From Alphaproteobacteria bacterium (lineage in GTDB: Bacteria > Pseudomonadota > Alphaproteobacteria > Rickettsiales > SXRF01), in NCBI GenBank assembly GCA_009926845.1, contig RFOF01000006.1, positions 1 through 32,550 of the forward strand: a stretch of 32,550 nt of DNA, written 5' to 3'. Within the stretch, counting starts at the first letter, position 1. Every line of letters begins with the position of its first letter. Positions 15,214 to 23,584 of the stretch are shown one piece after another. The notes beneath the pieces are model-generated. The model saw nothing but the letters and a program-made list of their open reading frames with translations, was not told where the DNA came from and searched no databases. The translations under genes were made by a program, and so were the position numbers.

Positions 15214-16416
15214 CTAAAATTTCATTTTGCTGAAGGACTCGTAAAGTGGACCGAAAATTGCCGCAATGATCCAGAAAATCAATATCCCCATTACTGCCGT
15301 CATAATCGGCTGGATCGCCCCCACCATCTTATCCACCGAGTCATTGACCTCACGGCTATAGAAGAAGTTAATATTTTCCAGCGCATCATGCATATTCCCA
15401 CTGTCCTCGCCCACCTTAAACATACGCACAACAAGGTTTGGGAATTGATTAGAAAGACGAAGTGAAGACGTCAAAGAATTTCCCTCAGTAACGTTGCGTT
15501 TCACCAGTTCAACCGCTTCTTTTAGAACGCGATTCTTGACTACTTTATTGCCACCTTCAAGCGCCTCAAGCACATCAATGCCACTATTGAACATAACGGC
15601 AAAAAAGTGGGTGAATCGCGCCATGTCTATTTTACGCACAACCGGCCCAATCAATGGCGTCATCAAGGTCATTGAGTCAATCTTATAAGCAAACTCCTCA
15701 AACGCACGATAGAGAGCGAGTATTCCCATAATCAGCCCAATAGGGACACCAAATATCAGATACCAATAGCCCTCAAACGCATGCGAAACAGCGATAAGCG
15801 CACGAGTATGCAGCGGAATAGTGAAGCCTTGCGCCAAAATAAAATCCACCAATTTGGGCACTACAAACAACATCATCACGCTGATAACGCCGCTGATAAC
15901 CACCAATAAAACCATTGGATAACGCGTAGCTTTTTTGATCTTGCGCATAATTTCGTCCGACCATTTGATATGCTCGGATAAATGAGCAAAAGCATCCGCC
16001 AATTTACCCGTTTTTTCACCCGCGGCAACGAGCCCTGTGAATACATCGTTGAACACACGAGGATAGGCTCCCAGTGCATTTGAAAGCATGTCACCATTTT
16101 TTACGCCTTCATAAACACCCGTCAAAACGTCACGAAGCTTCGGCGATTCCGTAGAATCGCGAACGTCATTGAGTGCGTCATGCAGCGGAACCCCTGCTCG
16201 GTCGAGCTGCTCCATCTGTAAGCACATCAAAATAACGTCTTTGTTTTTGATTTTACTGAAGCGCGAAGATTTTTTGTGTTTCATCTCATGCGCACTCACC
16301 AGATCAACGCCGACTTCTTTTAATCGCGCCTCAAGGTCAAGCTCATTATCCGCAACAATTGTGCCGCGAATTGTGCGGCCCATTTCATTAATTGCTGAAT
16401 AATTATAGTTTGGCAT
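15214..16416 (-). CDS. pilC: Type IV pilus inner-membrane platform protein PilC
   Basis: A 400-aa member of the GspF/PilC family, normal length. Two repeated cytoplasmic T2SSF domains are visible by their conserved turns: GLVAAGEKTGKLADAF near 130-145 and MFKVGEDSGNMHDAL near 335-350. Three transmembrane helices fit ~170-193, ~220-240 and ~375-395. The protein forms the base on which the PilB and PilT motors act. It starts at ATG 16416, seven bases after the pilB stop, and is followed by 54 non-coding bases before the pilM-pilN fusion. Confidence 0.93.
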   Translation of the reverse strand: MPNYNYSAINEMGRTIRGTIVADNELDLEARLKEVGVDLVSAHEMKHKKSSRFSKIKNKDVILMCLQMEQLDRAGVPLHDALNDVRDSTESPKLRDVLTGVYEGVKNGDMLSNALGAYPRVFNDVFTGLVAAGEKTGKLADAFAHLSEHIKWSDEIMRKIKKATRYPMVLLVVISGVISVMMLFVVPKLVDFILAQGFTIPLHTRALIAVSHAFEGYWYLIFGVPIGLIMGILALYRAFEEFAYKIDSMTLMTPLIGPVVRKIDMARFTHFFAVMFNSGIDVLEALEGGNKVVKNRVLKEAVELVKRNVTEGNSLTSSLRLSNQFPNLVVRMFKVGEDSGNMHDALENINFFYSREVNDSVDKMVGAIQPIMTAVMGILIFWIIAAIFGPLYESFSKMKF

Positions 16417-16423
16417 GCGTTGC

Positions 16424-18178
16424 CTACAATCTATCCGTTAAGTCGATAGTGTTTATCAGCTCATCAATGGTGATAATACCTTCAAGCACTTTGTTGATAC
16501 CATCTTGCTGCATCGTCACAAACCCGTTATTGATGGCATACTCAAGCATCACGCGGCGCGTGGCATGGGTAGCAATCAATTCATCAAGGCCTTTGTCGAT
16601 ACGCAACACTTCAAGCACTGCCACTCGGCCTTTGGTGCCTTTTCCACGGCAAGATGGGCAGCCCTCAGCCTCATACACCTGCGGCGATTTTGAGACATCA
16701 ACATCAAGAATTTTGCATTCCTGCTCGGTGGCAGGGCGGGGCTTTTTACATGCCTGACACATTTTGCGCGCCAAACGCTGCGCTAGAACGCCAATAAGTG
16801 AACCCGAAAGCAAATGCGAAGGCACGCCAATATCGCCAAGGCGCGGAATGGCTCCGAGAGCATCGTTAGTGTGCAAACTGGTATATACTTGGTGACCGGT
16901 GAGCGCTGCTCGAACAGCCATCAGCGCCGTTTCTTCATCGCGAACCTCCCCCACGAATATCACGTCAGGATCTTGGCGCATCAGCGATTTGATGCCCGTG
17001 AGAAAGTCCATCCCCGAGCCTTCACGCACGTTACTTTGGCGAATGAGCGCCAGCTGATATTCCACCGGATCTTCCACCGTCATGATGTTGATATCAATGC
17101 TGTTGATAAAGCTAAGAATCGAATAAAGCGTTGTGGTTTTACCGCTACCTGTTGGGCCCGTCACGATAATGATACCCTCCGGGCGCTTAAGCAGTTTCTT
17201 AAGCACCGCCGAGTTATGCTCCGAAAAGCCAAGCTGTTCGAGCGGCACCAGCGATTTAGTTTTATCAAGTAAACGCATCACCACATTTTCACCATAAATA
17301 GTCGGCTGTGTTGCCACACGGAAATCCACATCGCGCCCCAGCACGTTATAGGAAATACGCCCATCCTGTGGTTGACGCGTTTCAGCGATGTTCATACCCG
17401 CCATAATTTTCACGCGCACCAGCATCGCCGACCAATAGTCACGGTGGAACGAGCGCACCTGCACCATCTCCCCATCAATGCGGAAACGCAGGCGCAGGAA
17501 ATTTCCTTCCGGCTCAAAATGGATATCCGACGCGCCCACTTTAATCGCATCAACGAGCAGCGCGTTGACAAGGCGAACCGTGGGGTTCACATAGCCTTCC
17601 TGACGACCATCGAGCTTGTTGTTGTCACGAATGCCTGTTTCAATTTCACGCAAAATGCCATCAACGGCGATTTCATAATCGTAATATTGATCGACTAATT
17701 CAAGAACCTCTGAATCCGTACAATACACGGGTAAGATCTTAATGTTTTTATCGACATGACGACGGACCTGATCGATAGCCAAAACATTATACACGTCAGC
17801 CATGGCAAGTATGAGCGTTCCATCCTTAATAGACACAGGAATCACTTTATGCCGCGCCGCCAGATCCTTAGGAATCAGGCGAACCACTGTCGAATCAAGC
17901 ATTGTTGTTTTCGGATCAAATTTTTGCGCACCAGAGCTTTCCGCCAATACTTCGCCAAGCACACTTTCGGTCAAAAATCCCATTTCAACAAAAATGGCTC
18001 CAAGTAATTTTTTGGTGTTTCTCTGCTCAGTCAGCGCCACTTGCAGCTGATCATCCGATATAAGTCCTTGCGCAATCAATCGATCACCAAGGCGCATCGG
18101 CGGCTTTGGTGCAGCAGCCTCCTGTGGTTTTTCAGATTCTAGCGCATCTTCCTGCGCGGGGCTCACATCATCCGACAT
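16424..18178 (-). CDS. pilB: Type IV pilus assembly ATPase PilB
   Basis: A 584-aa extension motor of the GspE/PilB family. N-terminal GspE domain(s) span ~30-165 (LGDRLIAQGLISDDQLQVAL). The ATPase core has SDIHFEPEGNFLRLRFRIDG near 217-236, Walker A GPTGSGKTT at 341-349, the Asp box MTVEDPVEYQL near 366, Walker B DPDVIFVGEVRD at 403-414 and the His box GHQVYTSLHTND near 428. A zinc-binding Cys pair set (C474, C477, C507, C510) lies in the C-terminal part, as in canonical PilB. It is the first gene of the minus-strand pilus operon. AAGGAA precedes the ATG by about seven bases. Confidence 0.95.
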   Translation of the reverse strand: MSDDVSPAQEDALESEKPQEAAAPKPPMRLGDRLIAQGLISDDQLQVALTEQRNTKKLLGAIFVEMGFLTESVLGEVLAESSGAQKFDPKTTMLDSTVVRLIPKDLAARHKVIPVSIKDGTLILAMADVYNVLAIDQVRRHVDKNIKILPVYCTDSEVLELVDQYYDYEIAVDGILREIETGIRDNNKLDGRQEGYVNPTVRLVNALLVDAIKVGASDIHFEPEGNFLRLRFRIDGEMVQVRSFHRDYWSAMLVRVKIMAGMNIAETRQPQDGRISYNVLGRDVDFRVATQPTIYGENVVMRLLDKTKSLVPLEQLGFSEHNSAVLKKLLKRPEGIIIVTGPTGSGKTTTLYSILSFINSIDINIMTVEDPVEYQLALIRQSNVREGSGMDFLTGIKSLMRQDPDVIFVGEVRDEETALMAVRAALTGHQVYTSLHTNDALGAIPRLGDIGVPSHLLSGSLIGVLAQRLARKMCQACKKPRPATEQECKILDVDVSKSPQVYEAEGCPSCRGKGTKGRVAVLEVLRIDKGLDELIATHATRRVMLEYAINNGFVTMQQDGINKVLEGIITIDELINTIDLTDRL

Positions 18179-18206
18179 CGAATATTCCTTACGAACTAAA
18201 GTAGGC

Positions 18207-18220
18207 GCGTGCGCGCACGC
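18207..18220. terminator. GC-rich palindrome between the cys operon and pilB
   Basis: GCGTGCGCGCACGC is a perfect 14-bp palindrome, flanked more loosely by CTTACG (18188-18193) and CGTAAG (18221-18227 region). It lies after the last gene of the cys operon (stop at 18271) and 30 bases before pilB. It has no following T run on the minus strand, so it could be an operator or a weak terminator. Alternating purine-pyrimidine sequence could also form Z-DNA. Function is uncertain. Confidence 0.3.
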
Positions 18221-18270
18221 ACGTAAGAAGCGTTATCGCAAAAAGATTTATTTTAGATTAACGACGCCAG

Positions 18271-21200
18271 CTAGGCTGCGTTTTTTCGGGCGCCAAGCTG
18301 CTTCAAGCACGCGTCAATCCACTGCGCCGTCAGCTTTTCCTGCACTGAATTTTGGCGCAAACGCTCGTTCAAATGCGGGAAATCAACCTCATCCAGCTTC
18401 TGATCCTGATTAAAACAGGAATAAACATAATATTCCTTGCCGTCCGGCCCCACGTGTTTTTGCAGACACTGGGCGCAGATCTCTTTCATCATGCACTGCA
18501 TCGGCGAGTTGATGCTGCCAATGGCCACATGCTGCGGGTTGATATGCGCCGCCAGCACCCCATGCCGCGCCGCTGCCACCGCCGCCATCATGCGGTCAGA
18601 GCCAATCACGATCATGTGCGACACATCCGGCATTTTGATGGTTGTCGCCCCCAGATCACCGCGCGCATAGGCCAGCATGGCCTCAACAATGTTGCCTTTG
18701 AACGAGAAATCCTGCGCGCGGCCCGGTGTGAATTTTGCGTCGTCGCACGCCCATACAATGACATCTGCTGCTGCTTCAATTTCCTCGATCTTGTAGCGAT
18801 CAACGGATTTTTTATAACCCGCAAAATAAAGCACTTTTGAGCCTTTTTCCCGCGCCGCCTTGCCAATGGAAAACAGCACCGCATTACCCAAACCACCACC
18901 GACCAGCACCACCGTGTCATTTTCGGGGATATGGGTTGGCGTGCCCGTCGGCCCCATCAAAATCACGGGTTCTCCGATTTTCAAATGCGCGAGCAAGTCA
19001 GACGAACCGCCCATCTCAAGCGCGATCACCGAAATAAGCCCTGCTTTTTTATCCACCCACGCACCCGTCATCGCCACGCCTTCCATGGCAAGCGTCGTGC
19101 TGAGCGATTGATGCTCGACGCGCGGCGCAAAAAGTTCAAAATTCTGCATGCGATAAAACTGCCCCGGCAGGAACTCTTCCGCTGCCAGCGGCGCGCGCAT
19201 CACCACCTCGATAATGCTGTGCGTCAGGCGATTAATAGCATGTACAGTAGGGCGAAGTTTCTGATTGATGCCAGCCAAAAATTCCGCGCTTTTTCCACCC
19301 GCTGCTCGCTTCGCCAAAATCCGTGAAACCACAGCATATCCTTGCTTTGCGCTGCCCATAGCCTTGACCACATTGCCCGCAAACGAAGGATGCAGATCGC
19401 CAAAGAAACTGACGGCTTTTCCATCGCCGCGAATATCCATCAGCACATGCGGCGTTTTAGGTTTGGAGGTGCGCTCGGGTTTGACCGCATTTCCATCCTC
19501 ATCGATAGCTTTGAAATATTTGCCATCAAGCGTGAAATGCAGCGGGTCTTCGCGTTGCAAAACGGTGTTTGGATTCGTTCCCGCCGCCACCAAAATCGTG
19601 CGCGCAGGAATAGTTTTTACGTCACCACCCGCCGATTTCAGCGTGATGGATTTTGCATAGCCAAACCCATCCACATCCACGCCCGCAGGCTCATACAGCT
19701 CGCAGAAGAAAATACCTTCTTCCAGCGCTTTTTCCACTTCTTCGTGGTTCAGGCGATAGCTCGGCGCGTCAATGAGGCGTTTGCGATACACGAGCTTTAC
19801 GCCGCCCCAGCTATCAAGCAGTGACCACACATCAGGCTGCGGTTTTTTCTTTTCTTCGCGAATTTGTTTCGCGTGCGAAATGAATTCTTCGCCGATGATA
19901 GTATCTTCTTCGCTCCAAGCCGCGCGCACGGCCGATTCACCGCGCTCTGCCACGAGTGCCTCATAACGCGCGAGGAACTTTTCCACCTGAATCGGGTAAT
20001 AGGCGAGTGATTCGGTCGCGGTATCAATAGCCGTCAGACCGCCGCCAATCACCACCACGGGAAGGCGAATCTGCAGGTTGGCGATGGAGTCTTTTTTCGC
20101 CGCGCCCGTCAGCTGCAGCGCCATCAAAAAGTCGGATGCCGTGCGAACACCGCGCGCCAGTGCATTTGGCATGTCGATAATGGTGGGCTTACCCGCGCCC
20201 ATGCACAGCGCAATATGGTCAAAGCCAAGCTGGAACGCGCTTTCATAGGTCAGCGTCGAACCAAAACGCACACCACCAATCATGCTAAATGCCGCGCGAC
20301 GCTCAAGCAGCAGGCGGATGATTTTCAGGTAATTTTTATCCCAGCGAACGGTGATGCCATACTCAGCCACACCACCAAAGCCTGCCAGCGTGCGTTCATC
20401 GAGTGCTTCATACAGCGTACCAATGTCTTTGATGGGTTCGAATTTTACGCGCTCGCCCAGCGGCGTCACGCCGGAAATTTTTTCTGCCACTGGTTCGATT
20501 TTGAGGCCATCAATTCCTACCACCGTGTGCCCGTCATTAAGCAGGTGATGCGCCAACGTATAACCCGATGGGCCAAGGCCAGAAACCAGCACCTTATAAC
20601 CCGTATCTGCGCGGGGAATCGGGCGCGAAAGATTCAGCGGGTTCCAGCGCGTCATCAGCGAATAAATCTCAAAACCATACGGCAAGCGAAGCACATCGCG
20701 CAGCGTGTGCGTTTCCACCAGAGGGATGTTCACCGGATCCTGTTTTTGGTAGATGCACGACTTCATGCAGTCGTTGCAAATGCGGTGACCGGTGCCCGCA
20801 CACATCGGGTTATCCACGGTTACAACGGCAAGCGCACCAAGCGGAACGCCTTCGGACTTGAGCCAATTCATCTCGGATATTTTTTCTTCCAACGGGCAGC
20901 CCGCTTGCGGAATCTCCAGCGCATTGACCTTCACTTCGCCGGTTTTTTCCTTCATGCCTTTGGAGCAGGAATCCTTGCCCTGATTGTGGCAGAAAATGCA
21001 GTAATTCGCGGCGTCCAGCGCCTGCGTCAACGTGCCGCCATCATCGGTGAGCTTAAAGCCGTCGCGCGCGCGCAGGTGAGCTTTTGGCAGGCGCAGAACC
21101 TGCACCCCATCGCGCTCTTCAGTTTCCACCGCAACGAGGTTGAACGGGTCGAGTTTCTTGGGTTGTTTGAAGAGAACGCCATGGGCATGGCGATGTTGCC

Positions 21201-21717
21201 CCTCTGGGTTATAGAGCGCCCACGCGGCGTAACGCGCGGCAATTTCCAGAAGTGATTTTTGTTCTTCTTCTTTTTCGAGCCAGCCCATCACCACCTTAGC
21301 GAACACGCGCTCAAAATGTTCGTCGTCATGCGGCACGAGCGGGAGCAGCCCAAGCAACGCATCACCCGACACGCGAGCAGCCTCTTCAGCCGACAGCGCT
21401 TTAGCTGCGCGGCGCTGCACGAACAGGCGTTTGCAGGCATAGAGTGAAGCGAGCTCATGGTGGCTGGCGGCGAGTTCCTGCACTTCTTTTTCGATGCCAA
21501 ACAATTTGCCGATAAAATCTTCCACATGCGGCGCAACATCGATGAGTAGTTGCGAATGGTCTTTATCAGACAGCGCAGATTTGTCAGCGCGCACGGTGAC
21601 AAAGCGATTATGCAGCTCCACATCCGCCGCCTTCAACTCACTCACGAACGCCGCGTCCAGCTTCACCAGCCCTTCGCGAGCGTAGAGTTCTTCAAATTGG
21701 ATACCAAAGCCGAACAT
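18271..21717 (-). CDS. Multidomain Fe-S flavoprotein oxidoreductase, 1148 aa (GltD-like plus PyrK/NfnA-like)
   Basis: A very large soluble redox protein. Residues 1-235 are a helical region I do not recognise. Residues 240-321 carry eight Cys (240, 243, 251, 274, 306, 314, 317, 321), suited to one or two Fe-S clusters as in the GltD/NfnB N-terminal domain. A FAD-binding GLGPSG is at ~380-385 and a second dinucleotide site (VVVIGGGLTAID) near 555-566, giving a pyridine-nucleotide:disulfide-type core to ~800. Residues ~820-1060 look like a ferredoxin-reductase (PyrK/NfnA) unit with LPGQFYRM and VVLVGGGLGNAVL. Cys 1075, 1081, 1084 and 1101 fit the PyrK 2Fe-2S site. It therefore likely moves electrons between NAD(P)H and another carrier. 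It starts just after the cysC remnant, last in the sulfate assimilation operon; the physiological partner is unknown. Confidence 0.8.
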   Translation of the reverse strand: MFGFGIQFEELYAREGLVKLDAAFVSELKAADVELHNRFVTVRADKSALSDKDHSQLLIDVAPHVEDFIGKLFGIEKEVQELAASHHELASLYACKRLFVQRRAAKALSAEEAARVSGDALLGLLPLVPHDDEHFERVFAKVVMGWLEKEEEQKSLLEIAARYAAWALYNPEGQHRHAHGVLFKQPKKLDPFNLVAVETEERDGVQVLRLPKAHLRARDGFKLTDDGGTLTQALDAANYCIFCHNQGKDSCSKGMKEKTGEVKVNALEIPQAGCPLEEKISEMNWLKSEGVPLGALAVVTVDNPMCAGTGHRICNDCMKSCIYQKQDPVNIPLVETHTLRDVLRLPYGFEIYSLMTRWNPLNLSRPIPRADTGYKVLVSGLGPSGYTLAHHLLNDGHTVVGIDGLKIEPVAEKISGVTPLGERVKFEPIKDIGTLYEALDERTLAGFGGVAEYGITVRWDKNYLKIIRLLLERRAAFSMIGGVRFGSTLTYESAFQLGFDHIALCMGAGKPTIIDMPNALARGVRTASDFLMALQLTGAAKKDSIANLQIRLPVVVIGGGLTAIDTATESLAYYPIQVEKFLARYEALVAERGESAVRAAWSEEDTIIGEEFISHAKQIREEKKKPQPDVWSLLDSWGGVKLVYRKRLIDAPSYRLNHEEVEKALEEGIFFCELYEPAGVDVDGFGYAKSITLKSAGGDVKTIPARTILVAAGTNPNTVLQREDPLHFTLDGKYFKAIDEDGNAVKPERTSKPKTPHVLMDIRGDGKAVSFFGDLHPSFAGNVVKAMGSAKQGYAVVSRILAKRAAGGKSAEFLAGINQKLRPTVHAINRLTHSIIEVVMRAPLAAEEFLPGQFYRMQNFELFAPRVEHQSLSTTLAMEGVAMTGAWVDKKAGLISVIALEMGGSSDLLAHLKIGEPVILMGPTGTPTHIPENDTVVLVGGGLGNAVLFSIGKAAREKGSKVLYFAGYKKSVDRYKIEEIEAAADVIVWACDDAKFTPGRAQDFSFKGNIVEAMLAYARGDLGATTIKMPDVSHMIVIGSDRMMAAVAAARHGVLAAHINPQHVAIGSINSPMQCMMKEICAQCLQKHVGPDGKEYYVYSCFNQDQKLDEVDFPHLNERLRQNSVQEKLTAQWIDACLKQLGARKNAA

Positions 21718-21719
21718 GC

Positions 21720-22109
21720 TTAAATCCCCGTCCCCGTGTAGTCGTTTCCATCTTCGATGGCCATGTACTTCACTGGGTCCACGAATTGGCGCTCAACATA
21801 TTTGAGCAGATTTTCAACGCAAGTTTCAATATTTGAGTTTTCGGTATCGACCACGACGTCAGGATTTTCCGGCTCCTCATAAGGCGCGCTGATACCCGTG
21901 AATTCAGCAATTTTTCCAGCGCGCGCCTGTTTATAAAGCCCTTTGGTGTCGCGTTTCTCGCACGCTTCCACCGACGCTTTGATATACACATCGTGGAACA
22001 TTTCCGGCGCAACTGAGCGCGCTTTGCTGCGATCTTCGCGGTAGGGCGAGATGAACGAGCTGATAACAATCATGCCGGAGCGAGCCATGAGCGCCGCCAC
22101 TTCCGCCAC
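21720..22109 (-). pseudogene. cysC: Truncated APS kinase (cysC) remnant lacking the P-loop
   Basis: These 129 codons match the C-terminal half of APS kinase: [20 protein letters not shown], then SPYREDR, KRDTKGLYKQARAGKIAEFTG and APYEEPENPDVVVDT. The N-terminal half is absent: no GLSGSGKST-type Walker A and no DGDNLR segment exist in any frame between cysN and this region. Immediately upstream in frame is LRSR after a TAG, where intact proteins read ENIRR. The first usable codon is GTG 22109, overlapping the cysN tail by 40 bases. CysN and CysC are often one fused CysNC protein, so this looks like an internal deletion of roughly 80-100 codons that also shifted the frame. The fragment cannot bind ATP and should not be an active kinase. 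The kept part is well conserved, so the loss may be recent. Confidence 0.85.
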
Positions 22110-23473
22110 GCGGCTTCGCAGGCGCTACCATGCCAATCCTCCGTTGTTTGCGATTTTGGCGCGGATGTTTTGTTCGTGCGCTGATCGACAAAACCTTCCA
22201 TGCTGATGATGCCGCCGCCTGCCACGTCATAATCCTGAATGATGACAAAACGGCCAAGGCGTGGGTTGGTGTTGAATTCATCCACCGCCACCATGCCGCG
22301 CGTGCGGAAAATAACTTCCGCAACGTTGCCGCGATCCACGCGCGGAATTTTCACCTGCTCGAGCGTGTCCGAATCGATGACGTGTTCGATGCTGCGCACT
22401 TCTGCGATAATTTCGGTGGTGTTGATCTTGATCTTGTAGCGTTTCTGCGCTTCTAGCGGCTTATGACCCAGCCAGAATATGCGCGCGCGAAACACGTTGG
22501 TGAGCTTTGGTGCGTCTTGATCGTGGCTGGCAACATGACCGCGCTCGACAAAAATTTGGTCTTCCAGCGTAATGCCGACCGACTCGCCCGCACTCACGGA
22601 TGCAGCGGATGACACCGTTGGCCAAGCCTCGATGCTCGCCACTTTGACTTTGGTGTTGGTCGGTGAAAATAGCAACGTATCACCCGCTTTCAGCGTCCCG
22701 CTTTCGATGCGGCCAACGAGAATGCGGCGCTCGTCGAACTTGTAGACATCTTGAATCGGGAAGCGAAGCGGCAGTTTTTCATCGGCCGCCGCCACCTCAA
22801 ATTTATCGAGCGATTCAACGATCGCAGGGCCTTTATACCACGGCATATTGGCCGAACTTTCGGTGATGCAGTCGCCCTCACGCGCAGAAACAGGAATGAA
22901 GAATGTCGGCTCTACGCCTACGCTTTTTAAGTATGCGCGATATTCTTTTTCAATCGCGTCAAACACCTTTTGGTCATAGCCGACCATGTCCATTTTATTG
23001 ACGACCACCGCGATCTGGCGCACACCAAGCAGATGCAGCAAATAGCCGTGGCGTTTGCTTTGTTCGCGAATGCCTTCTTTTGCATCGATCATCACGAGGG
23101 CGGCATCGGCCTGCGATGCACCGGTGATCATGTTTTTGAGGAATTCTTTGTGGCCGGGCGCGTCGATGATGACGATATCGCGCGCGCAGGTGCGCAGCCA
23201 AATCTGCGTGGTGTCAATGGTGATACCCTGGTCTCGCTCGGTCTGCAGCGCGTCCATGAGGAACGACCATTCAAACGGCATACCACGCTTGACGCAGCTT
23301 TGCTGAATCGCTTCCAGCTTGCCATCGGGCAGCGAGTGCGTGTCATGCAGCAGACGGCCAACCAGCGTCGATTTGCCGTGATCCACATGCCCCACGATCA
23401 CAATCTTGAGCTGCAGACGCACCGTGATCGGGCAAATTTCCTGCGCTTCTTTTTTTTGTATTTTAGTGCTCAT
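22070..23473 (-). CDS. cysN: Sulfate adenylyltransferase subunit 1 (CysN)
   Basis: The GTPase subunit of ATP sulfurylase, 467 aa. It is related to EF-Tu: P-loop GHVDHGKST at 28-36, DTTQIWLRT in the switch I region, DAPGHKEF for G3 and NKMDMVGYD for G4. Domains II and III follow ([34 protein letters not shown]). GTP hydrolysis drives CysD to make adenosine 5'-phosphosulfate from ATP and sulfate. The true CysN domain ends near [18 protein letters not shown] (~residue 425). The last ~40 residues (to [17 protein letters not shown]) are not CysN-like: they read through the deletion junction and then the cysC sequence out of frame. In an intact relative the frame would continue into CysC. Confidence 0.93.
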   Translation of the reverse strand: MSTKIQKKEAQEICPITVRLQLKIVIVGHVDHGKSTLVGRLLHDTHSLPDGKLEAIQQSCVKRGMPFEWSFLMDALQTERDQGITIDTTQIWLRTCARDIVIIDAPGHKEFLKNMITGASQADAALVMIDAKEGIREQSKRHGYLLHLLGVRQIAVVVNKMDMVGYDQKVFDAIEKEYRAYLKSVGVEPTFFIPVSAREGDCITESSANMPWYKGPAIVESLDKFEVAAADEKLPLRFPIQDVYKFDERRILVGRIESGTLKAGDTLLFSPTNTKVKVASIEAWPTVSSAASVSAGESVGITLEDQIFVERGHVASHDQDAPKLTNVFRARIFWLGHKPLEAQKRYKIKINTTEIIAEVRSIEHVIDSDTLEQVKIPRVDRGNVAEVIFRTRGMVAVDEFNTNPRLGRFVIIQDYDVAGGGIISMEGFVDQRTNKTSAPKSQTTEDWHGSACEAAWRKWRRSWLAPA

Positions 23474-23490
23474 AACTTTTCTTCCTTTGT

Positions 23491-23549
23491 CATTCCTGCG
23501 AAAGCAGGAATCTTATTCTATGTACTGGATCCCCGCATTCGCGGGGATG
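23491..23549. repeat. Two-hairpin palindromic repeat between cysD and cysN
   Basis: Two perfect 8-bp-stem hairpins stand 17 bases apart: ATTCCTGC-GAAA-GCAGGAAT at 23492-23511 and ATCCCCGC-ATTC-GCGGGGAT at 23529-23548. The first is preceded by GTC and the second by CTGG and followed by GA. The unit matches, in stems and flanks, the copy at 25533-25610. A further small hairpin (GCCAGC-AA-GCTGGC, 23561-23574) lies beside it. It fills most of the 111-base gap between two genes that usually abut. Such units are known as interspersed REP-like repeats in proteobacteria. In the transcript it could modulate mRNA stability between cysD and cysN. Confidence 0.85.
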
Positions 23550-23584
23550 AACTCGTCTATGCCAGCAAGCTGGCAAGACATCGT

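Noticed and set aside
20215-21255. A 346-codon open frame on the plus strand
   Set aside because: It lies antisense to the well-supported 1148-aa flavoprotein, is His/Arg/Gln-rich as antisense frames in this GC range often are, and has no recognisable motif.
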